Positions 30,650-34,850 of a stretch of 34,850 nt of DNA are shown here, piece by piece. A program made the translations under genes and the position numbers. How positions within the stretch are numbered: position 1 is the first letter of the stretch; every line of letters begins with the position of its first letter. Under the pieces are notes generated by a model, which did no database searches, had not been told where the DNA came from, and worked only from the letters and a program-made list of their open reading frames with translations. Source of the DNA: a virus; the IMG/VR virus record IMGVR_UViG_3300030107_000353, positions 1 to 34,850 of that record; one strand, given 5' to 3'.

Positions 30650-30967
30650 TTATCTTTCTTCCGAACCTCTTTTAATAATATTTCTAATCTTGATTCCCAT
30701 AGGTTCTGCACCTTTTGCTTGGATTTTTTTCCATCTTTCTTTTTTTTCTTTTTCATGTTTTAACCTCAACTTTTCTATTTCATTTACATATTTGTAAGGT
30801 AGAGTACCTTCCAATATCTTTTGAGCATTGACATGATATACGTTTTCATCATATTCAATGTTTTTATAAAACTTCAACAACCTCATTCGGAAAAACATCT
30901 GTCTATTATGAGGAGCTGAATAATCTATGTTAGATTTTTTCTTCAGACTGTTCAGTAGATTTTTCAT
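30650..30967 (-). CDS. Hypothetical protein, 105 aa, very basic
   Basis: I use ATG 30967 (MKNLLNSLKKKSNIDYSAPH); a TTG at 30973 is closer to the GGAAGGAA site and may be the true start. The protein has NRQMFFRMRLLKFYKNIEYD, then a long Lys/Arg/Glu helix (LRLKHEKEKKERWKKIQAKG) and a basic C-terminus. It is probably nucleic-acid binding. No family recognised. It overlaps the MazG-like gene by 38 bases upstream and is followed by the exonuclease after 27 bases. Confidence 0.6.
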   Translation of the reverse strand: MKNLLNSLKKKSNIDYSAPHNRQMFFRMRLLKFYKNIEYDENVYHVNAQKILEGTLPYKYVNEIEKLRLKHEKEKKERWKKIQAKGAEPMGIKIRNIIKRGSEER

Positions 30968-31253
30968 TAACAAATGTTCCTTCCTTAAATTTAGCTAACA
31001 TGGCATCTAATTCTTTTTCTTTAACTTTAAACTTATCCGTTATCGTTCTAGCTTTAACGAGATAGTGAATTGCATCTATTAATTCTTCAATAGTTTCTGC
31101 AATCCATTCATCAAGAGGTCTATCGTTAGAGTCCATTGTCTTGCCAAATTTTTCCATACCTTGCATATGGCGATTAACTATTATGTCGATCACCTTATTT
31201 ACGATAGGATCATTTGTTATTTGATCTGGTCTAATTTCAGGATTTACTGTCAT
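30930..31253 (-). CDS. MazG-like (all-alpha NTP pyrophosphatase fold) protein, 107 aa
   Basis: The segment QGMEKFGKTM then LDEWIAETIEELIDAIHYLV (48-67) has the acid spacing (E53, E56, E57, D60) of the all-alpha NTP pyrophosphohydrolases, in the short variant common in phages, where Gly-x-x-K-[FY]-G comes before. Members hydrolyse non-canonical or surplus dNTPs. Only one of the two acid helices is clear, so activity is not certain. The tail is acidic and variable. The gene overlaps the XRE gene upstream by 17 bases and the basic protein downstream by 38. Confidence 0.6.
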   Translation of the reverse strand: MTVNPEIRPDQITNDPIVNKVIDIIVNRHMQGMEKFGKTMDSNDRPLDEWIAETIEELIDAIHYLVKARTITDKFKVKEKELDAMLAKFKEGTFVNEKSTEQSEEKI

Positions 31254-31488
31254 TTTTTTGCACCTTTGGAGTTAACGTGATTTGCATACCTAGAGCATCT
31301 GCCCAACAGCAAAATAACCAACCACTAGGTTTTCTAATTCCACATTCCCATTTAGAAACTAATCCCTTGGCTACCCCCAAGACTTCATCCATTTCTAATT
31401 GTGAAATTTTTAATTTTTTTCTAGCAGCTACAAATTGCGGTATTATAGCATTGTGAAATACAGGGCCTAATGCTTCATAACTAGGCAT
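31237..31488 (-). CDS. XRE-type HTH regulator, 83 aa
   Basis: I start at ATG 31488 (MPSYEALGPVFHNAIIPQFV) because GGGGGA lies 4 bases ahead; a TTG at 31500 is the alternative. Residues 20-70 form the Cro/CI-like fold: AARKKLKISQLEMDEVLGVA, KGLVSKWECGIRKPSGWLFC. The WECGxRKPSG turn is typical of small phage XRE proteins. It follows the 31501-31861 control region on the same strand and is the first gene of the early run 31488-28790, so it may be its regulator. Confidence 0.8.
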   Translation of the reverse strand: MPSYEALGPVFHNAIIPQFVAARKKLKISQLEMDEVLGVAKGLVSKWECGIRKPSGWLFCCWADALGMQITLTPKVQKNDSKS

Positions 31489-31678
31489 TAATTCCCCCAA
31501 TATTTACTCTTGATATTGTAACTATTGTTGATTTAATGAGAACATTAAATGAACGCTTAAAAGCTTCAAAAGTTATCGGTAGTAATTTAAGGTAATTATT
31601 TCCTTGATTCTGTATTACATTTCCGATAATTAATGGACATTGGTAACGATAATTAATTGTTTCCAAGCAAATCAACAT
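31481..31678 (-). CDS. Doubtful 65-aa ORF in the control region
   Basis: This frame (MLICLETINYRYQCPLIIGN start) fills the space between the leftward TGTGCGT copy and the XRE gene, which it overlaps by 8 bases. Against it: no family, no ribosome binding site, and it contains a pair of direct repeats that look like operator DNA. More likely it is the leader of the early operon. I keep it only as a possibility. Confidence 0.25.
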   Translation of the reverse strand: MLICLETINYRYQCPLIIGNVIQNQGNNYLKLLPITFEAFKRSFNVLIKSTIVTISRVNIGGINA

Positions 31679-31861
31679 ATACTCACCATACGCACAAAGA
31701 ATACTATATATAGAGTAAATGTTTCCTGTATGTTCTTACGGAATCTTTTACCTATTGTGCGTACTATCCACTCTCGCTTAAGTACACAACAATAGGGAGA
31801 ATTTATTGCAATATTTTAAGACCTGCGAGTTCTCAAAAACAGTCTTTCGTAAGCCGTAGAT
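31501..31861. promoter_or_regulatory. Control region between the two XRE genes
   Basis: About 360 bases. It holds two direct repeats of CGATAATTAAT at 31624-31634 and 31647-31657 (23-base period, about two helical turns); TGTGCGT on the - strand at 31697-31691 with TATATATAG about 8 bases upstream; and TGTGCGT on the + strand at 31756-31762, so the two point away from each other. The - copy drives towards the early genes. The + copy points into the 3' side of the 31862 gene, where no rightward gene exists; an antisense or small RNA is possible. AAGAC/GTCTT with an inner GAG/CTC pair forms a stem at about 31820-31850. Confidence 0.55.
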
Positions 31862-32131
31862 CTAACTTAATGGCTGCGTTAGCTTACTATCAAGGTCTGA
31901 AACGGATGACTCCGATGCCTTAAATTCTGTTATATTCCAACCATTTAATTCACATAATTGAAGTAATTGATGAGCAAATATTCGGTTTTGCCCATTCTCA
32001 AATTTTTGTATTTGTTGGAACGATACATTTAATTGATCTGCTAAATTTGATTGTGTGAGTTTAGATTTCTTTCTAAGTACTCTAAGATGCTCTCCGATTT
32101 TATTGTTATATTCATTTTTGGCTTGTTTCAT
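31862..32131 (-). CDS. XRE/Cro-CI-type repressor-like protein, 89 aa
   Basis: A textbook HTH_3 domain: IGEHLRVLRKKSKLTQSNLA (12-31), the recognition helix in NVSFQQIQKFENGQNRI (35-51) and a closing HQLLQLCELNGWNI helix. Outside the fold there is only a short Ser/Asp-rich tail, so it lacks a CI-type cleavage domain and is more like Cro or an antitoxin-style regulator. It lies just right of the control region with paired direct repeats. It overlaps the DnaA-like gene upstream by 20 bases, so replication and regulation genes are co-translated. Confidence 0.88.
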   Translation of the reverse strand: MKQAKNEYNNKIGEHLRVLRKKSKLTQSNLADQLNVSFQQIQKFENGQNRIFAHQLLQLCELNGWNITEFKASESSVSDLDSKLTQPLS

Positions 32132-32582
32132 TAATTAATTCCTGTTTAAGCTTATTATAAATTGCATGATTATTCGGTATCTTCCAATTACCTTTCTTAT
32201 TAATTCTTAAACTTACATGATAAATTAAACTTGTATGATCTCTTTCTGTTAACTTTGATAATTGAGGATATGAAAATCCTGTTAACTCTCTAGACAAATT
32301 AATTGCTATAGATCTCGGTATCACTAAATATTGATTTCTAGTTTTACCAAATAATTCTTTTTGTGGTATTTTAAAATAATTACAAACTTTAAATTTTATT
32401 TTTTCAAATATATCAGGACTATTAATAGGTGATACATCAGGAACAAATTTAAAAGGTTTTTCATTTGATTTCATACCAGCAGTATAACCAGCTTGGTATA
32501 TTGCTTGTTCTCTATCAGTTAATAAATGATATACCGTGTTAACAGCTTTTATTAAAGGGTTATTGTTTATAGGAATTGTCAT
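32112..32582 (-). CDS. DnaA domain IV-like replication protein, 156 aa
   Basis: I start at ATG 32582, where the ATGA overlaps the preceding gene's stop. Residues 57-130 match the DNA-binding domain IV of DnaA: IFEKIKFKVCNYFKIPQKEL, RNQYLVIPRSIAINLSRELT, then FSYPQLSKLTERDHTSLIYH. The RDHTS element (114-118) is the DnaA-box contact loop, RDHTT in bacteria. The AAA+ ATPase domain is absent; the 55 residues in front are unlike DnaA. Proteins of this build could bind DnaA boxes in phage or host DNA to recruit or block the host initiator. It is followed by an XRE gene and preceded by unknown early genes. Confidence 0.85.
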   Translation of the reverse strand: MTIPINNNPLIKAVNTVYHLLTDREQAIYQAGYTAGMKSNEKPFKFVPDVSPINSPDIFEKIKFKVCNYFKIPQKELFGKTRNQYLVIPRSIAINLSRELTGFSYPQLSKLTERDHTSLIYHVSLRINKKGNWKIPNNHAIYNKLKQELINETSQK

Positions 32583-32896
32583 TGTATATTTCCTTTTCTT
32601 CTTGAAGCTTCCAATGTTCTCCAAACATCTATTCTTGTTACAGATAAAGCTCTTTTATTTCTTAAAATAGATACCATTTCATCTAATTTAGAAAATTCAT
32701 CTTGATAAGATTTATATTGTTCAGAAGCATAAAAATGTTGTTCTGCTTTTGAAACAGGCATATTTGAATGTTCAACAATAAATTTACCTTTAATATGTTT
32801 TAAATCGTGAACGTGTTTTGTTAATCTAGCAGTACCTTTTGAATAAGCTTCATCAGTTTCTGCTAAATAATGTAAATCTTTTTCAATATCCATCAT
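32579..32896 (-). CDS. Hypothetical protein, 105 aa, helical
   Basis: Mostly helix: MMDIEKDLHYLAETDEAYSK, then a middle with SKAEQHFYASEQYKSYQDEF and a C-terminal RIDVWRTLEASRRKGNIQ. The pattern, with a tyrosine-rich middle and a terminal IDVWR(T/S)xxxxRRxG, occurs in other phage early regions in my recollection, but no function is attached. The start may be either of two adjacent ATGs (32896 or 32893). It overlaps the DnaA-like gene at ATGA and the next upstream gene by 14 bases, so it is part of the same translationally linked run. Confidence 0.65.
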   Translation of the reverse strand: MMDIEKDLHYLAETDEAYSKGTARLTKHVHDLKHIKGKFIVEHSNMPVSKAEQHFYASEQYKSYQDEFSKLDEMVSILRNKRALSVTRIDVWRTLEASRRKGNIQ

Positions 32897-33173
32897 TTTT
32901 CATCCTTAAATCATCAGTTGTTGTTTCAATATCAGTAATTGTTTCTTTAACAATTTTAGAAAATTTATCTAATCTATCTAAATCAGATTTTATTCTTTCT
33001 ACTCTTTTATTGGTATATTCTTTATCATCAGTAAAATGTTGTGCATACCAATCAGATTTTAAAATCTTTTTAAATGCTCTACGAACATATTCGTCAGGCA
33101 TATCTGATACTGGTAACCATTTACCTTTAGAATTACTAAAGTAATGTGCTTCAAAACTTGCTGGTTTATCCAT
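32883..33173 (-). CDS. Hypothetical protein, 96 aa
   Basis: MDKPASFEAHYFSNSKGKWL starts a protein with VSDMPDEYVRRAFKKILKSD and WYAQHFTDDKEYTNKRVERI, then a C-terminal coiled coil (KSDLDRLDKFSKIVKETITD). No known domain. It lies 8 bases after the end of the 33182 gene, in a run of leftward early genes, with AAGGAATTATATG ahead of the start as ribosome binding site. A role in host takeover is possible but not shown. Confidence 0.65.
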   Translation of the reverse strand: MDKPASFEAHYFSNSKGKWLPVSDMPDEYVRRAFKKILKSDWYAQHFTDDKEYTNKRVERIKSDLDRLDKFSKIVKETITDIETTTDDLRMKNDGY

Positions 33174-33181
33174 ATAATTCC

Positions 33182-33787
33182 TTAATGTGTTTTTTTGTTT
33201 GGTTTTTGTCCTTGGACAATCATATTTTCTTTACCAAATGTTTTGCTTAACATTTCACCAATTTGTCCAACCATTTGTTTTTCTGACATTTGATTTGGAT
33301 CTCTTTTACTTGGATTGTAATAAGGATGTTTATTTATTAAAATAAATTTAGTTAAATAATATAATCTTGAAGATTCTATTTTTCCATTCATTACTATTTC
33401 ATCCCAATGATCTTTAGGTGCTTTAATAGATTTAGAAGTTGCCACATACCATTTATTATTTTTAAATAAATAAACAAATTCTATAAATACATCGCCACTT
33501 AATTCACTTAAAAAAGAATACTCGTTATTATAAATTTTTGCTGGATCTTCTTTTCTGTTCCAATCTCTTGAATAAAATGAACAATCTTTTAAAGTTTCTC
33601 CCAAAAAAGAACAATCTCCATATTCAAATAATTTATATGCTTTGTCATAATTATTATAATAACTTAATAATGTATGTCCTACACCATCAGGATAACCATC
33701 TGAATGAACATATATTGCTTTAATATTTTTACTTTTATGTTTTGAATTTGCAGGTAATTCAATTGCTATAAAACTTCTAGTTGACAT
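33182..33787 (-). CDS. Conserved phage/plasmid protein with MSTRSxIxIE..DGYP motif, 201 aa
   Basis: The N-terminal pattern MSTRSFIAIELP, IKAIYVHSDGYPDGVGHTLL, and KLFEYGDCSFLGETL is shared by a widespread family of phage and plasmid proteins (MxTRSxIxxx...YxHxDGYPxxxGxxL) of unknown biochemical role. The rest has FIEFVYLFKNNKWYVATSKS and a Lys-rich tail. No catalytic residues can be assigned. It overlaps the DUF932 gene by 11 bases; the two often occur together in phage and plasmid genomes, as far as I recall. Early expression is likely from position. Confidence 0.7.
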   Translation of the reverse strand: MSTRSFIAIELPANSKHKSKNIKAIYVHSDGYPDGVGHTLLSYYNNYDKAYKLFEYGDCSFLGETLKDCSFYSRDWNRKEDPAKIYNNEYSFLSELSGDVFIEFVYLFKNNKWYVATSKSIKAPKDHWDEIVMNGKIESSRLYYLTKFILINKHPYYNPSKRDPNQMSEKQMVGQIGEMLSKTFGKENMIVQGQKPNKKTH

Positions 33788-34715
33788 ATAATTCCTCCCA
33801 ATAATTAGATCGCATCATTTCTGCGACTTGTTTCTCTCGTTTTCTTGATACATTGTGTATAGCTCCTCTAGTGATTGGGTGGGTTGCCCAGTCAGTTGCT
33901 GTTTGGTAAACCGCAAAAATTGTAGAACCGTATTTACTACAATACTGATCCCATAAGTGATCCAAATGCTTAAGGACAAGCATACTGTTGTCATCAATAT
34001 CAAGCTTTGTTTTACGGTTTGCCAAAGTTTTCCTAAATAAGTTTGTGACTGCATTGTTAGTTACCTTTCTTTGCATCATTTTAAATAGATCTTCACCTAA
34101 TTCCTTATGAGCTGTAACACCCATTTTAAAATCATTCATAGTGAAAGATATATCTCGTTTATCGTTATGTTTATTATAGACAACAAATGTCCAATCAGGT
34201 CTTACCATTCCATTTAAACAAACTACATAAACAGAAGACCACATGATTTGTTGTCCCCATCTTCCATCCATAGATGAATAGATTCTTAATTGTGGTATGA
34301 TTTTTTCTTCAGTACCTTTGATATGAAATCCACCATCCTTATAGTTATTTATATCAATAGCATCATCCCAAAAATTAATTGTACGAATGAACTTTTTACC
34401 ACCTTCAAGAACTTGGTCTTTAGGTGTAATAGTAAATCTTTCGTAATCAGGTACGGCTTCAACAATTACTTCATTAACCTTTTCTGCTAATTCAGAATAT
34501 GGTCTAATTATGTAATCATCTGTATGAATACCTAGTAATTTACCTGTATCTTTTCTTACTAAAGCATATCTATTTACATATTCATCTTCAGGTATTTCTT
34601 CTCCAGTTTCGGCATCAACTGGATAATATTTTAACTGTCTTTTAACAGTTTCAAAATACGCACTTTTATCTATTGTGAGTTTATTATTTGATTGCATTTG
34701 TATAGCTGTTTGCAT
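33777..34715 (-). CDS. DUF932 (phage/plasmid-like) protein, 312 aa
   Basis: The pattern is that of DUF932, a family found in phages, plasmids and mobile elements: NRYALVRKDTGKLLGIHTDD, a central LRIYSSMDGRWGQQIMWSSV segment, VVCLNGMVRPDWTFVVYNKH, and a helical C-terminus ending in SRKREKQVAEMMRSNYWEEL. The function is unknown; it is usually an early, replication-associated gene. A GTGCGT on the same strand lies at 34663-34668 just inside the gene, and a GC-rich hairpin lies 31 to 52 bases upstream of the ATG. The start at 34715 is preceded by GAAAGAGGTGTT, a good ribosome binding site. Confidence 0.85.
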   Translation of the reverse strand: MQTAIQMQSNNKLTIDKSAYFETVKRQLKYYPVDAETGEEIPEDEYVNRYALVRKDTGKLLGIHTDDYIIRPYSELAEKVNEVIVEAVPDYERFTITPKDQVLEGGKKFIRTINFWDDAIDINNYKDGGFHIKGTEEKIIPQLRIYSSMDGRWGQQIMWSSVYVVCLNGMVRPDWTFVVYNKHNDKRDISFTMNDFKMGVTAHKELGEDLFKMMQRKVTNNAVTNLFRKTLANRKTKLDIDDNSMLVLKHLDHLWDQYCSKYGSTIFAVYQTATDWATHPITRGAIHNVSRKREKQVAEMMRSNYWEELYVN

Positions 34716-34745
34716 AACACCTCTTTCTTTCTTTCATATCGAGTC

Positions 34746-34767
34746 AGCTCCCACATTCGTGGGGGCT
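34746..34767 (-). other. GC-rich hairpin between leftward genes
   Basis: AGCTCCCAC (34746-34754) pairs with GTGGGGGCT (34759-34767) around ATTC, nine pairs with one wobble on the + strand. It sits after the stop of the right-edge gene and before the DUF932 gene. No T-run follows on the - strand, so it may attenuate, protect or separate transcripts rather than terminate fully. Confidence 0.55.
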
Positions 34768-34776
34768 AACAATTAA

Positions 34777-34850
34777 TTAGAACCATTCGGCAGCATCAGC
34801 TACCTTCCATTCAATGTTTTTTTTAAACTTATTTCGTTTACCATAATCTT
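34777..34850 (-). CDS. C-terminal end of a leftward gene cut by the window edge
   Basis: On the - strand an open frame enters at the right edge and ends at TAA (34777-34779). The last 24 residues include KRNKFKKNIEWKVADAAEWF. The composition is coding-like: mixed charged and aromatic residues, and spacing to the DUF932 gene that fits the leftward run. Too little is visible for a function. Confidence 0.5.
   Translation of the reverse strand, partial: DYGKRNKFKKNIEWKVADAAEWF

Noticed and set aside
1-34850. CRISPR arrays, insertion sequences, tRNA genes
   Set aside because: No spaced direct repeats of CRISPR type, no transposase-like protein and no cloverleaf-type sequence were found on reading either strand; a computed tRNA scan was not possible.

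Overview
The window is part of a tailed phage genome, almost wall-to-wall coding and visibly AT-rich. It starts inside one gene (terminase small subunit) and ends inside another (a leftward gene), so it is an internal piece or a permuted cut, not a genome with natural ends. Gene content and order are those of a short-tailed (podovirus, T7-like architecture) marine phage. The low GC, the marine-type fibre modules and the gene set (DUF932, Sak-like annealing protein, YqaJ exonuclease, DnaA domain IV protein, M15 endolysin) most resemble pelagiphages of the HTVC010P kind that infect SAR11 (Pelagibacterales). The host assignment is inference from composition and gene order, not proven by the sequence.

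Layout. (1) 1-2769, rightward: packaging genes with a small-gene cluster that includes a Ref-type HNH nuclease. (2) 2742-8211, rightward: small conserved proteins, portal, Bbp19-like protein, scaffold, major capsid protein, probable head decoration protein, then a strong intrinsic terminator. (3) 8219-18152, rightward: tail tubular proteins A and B, a small core protein and two very large internal virion proteins (1074 and 1145 aa). (4) 18152-23167, rightward: tail fibre with two tandem repeat arrays, several fibre-like or beta-rich adhesion proteins, and a tail-assembly-chaperone-like protein. (5) 23259-27024, rightward: lysis and accessory block with metallophosphoesterase, M15 endolysin, three-TM holin, spanin pair, small membrane proteins and a zinc-finger-like protein. 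(6) 27025-28789: strand-switch zone with an HTH regulator, two small genes and about 500 bases of hairpin-rich noncoding DNA. (7) 28790-34850, leftward: SSB, Sak-like annealing protein, winged-helix protein, YqaJ exonuclease, MazG-like protein, two XRE regulators around a 360-base control region, DnaA domain IV protein, DUF932 protein and unknowns.

How it works together. The leftward arm supplies early functions: replication-initiator mimicry through the DnaA DNA-binding domain, ssDNA binding, a 5'-3' exonuclease plus annealing protein, and transcriptional regulators. The rightward arm supplies packaging, virion and lysis proteins. No DNA polymerase, RNA polymerase, helicase, primase or integrase is visible here.

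The two observations most worth following are (a) the roughly 500-base convergent noncoding island at 28290-28789, which carries a series of strong hairpins and looks like a structured RNA or a replication/attachment locus, and (b) a heptamer, TGTGCGT, that occurs nine times. In eight of the nine cases it points with local transcription, and it sits ahead of the capsid, fibre, lysis, regulator and early gene clusters, as a phage control element would.
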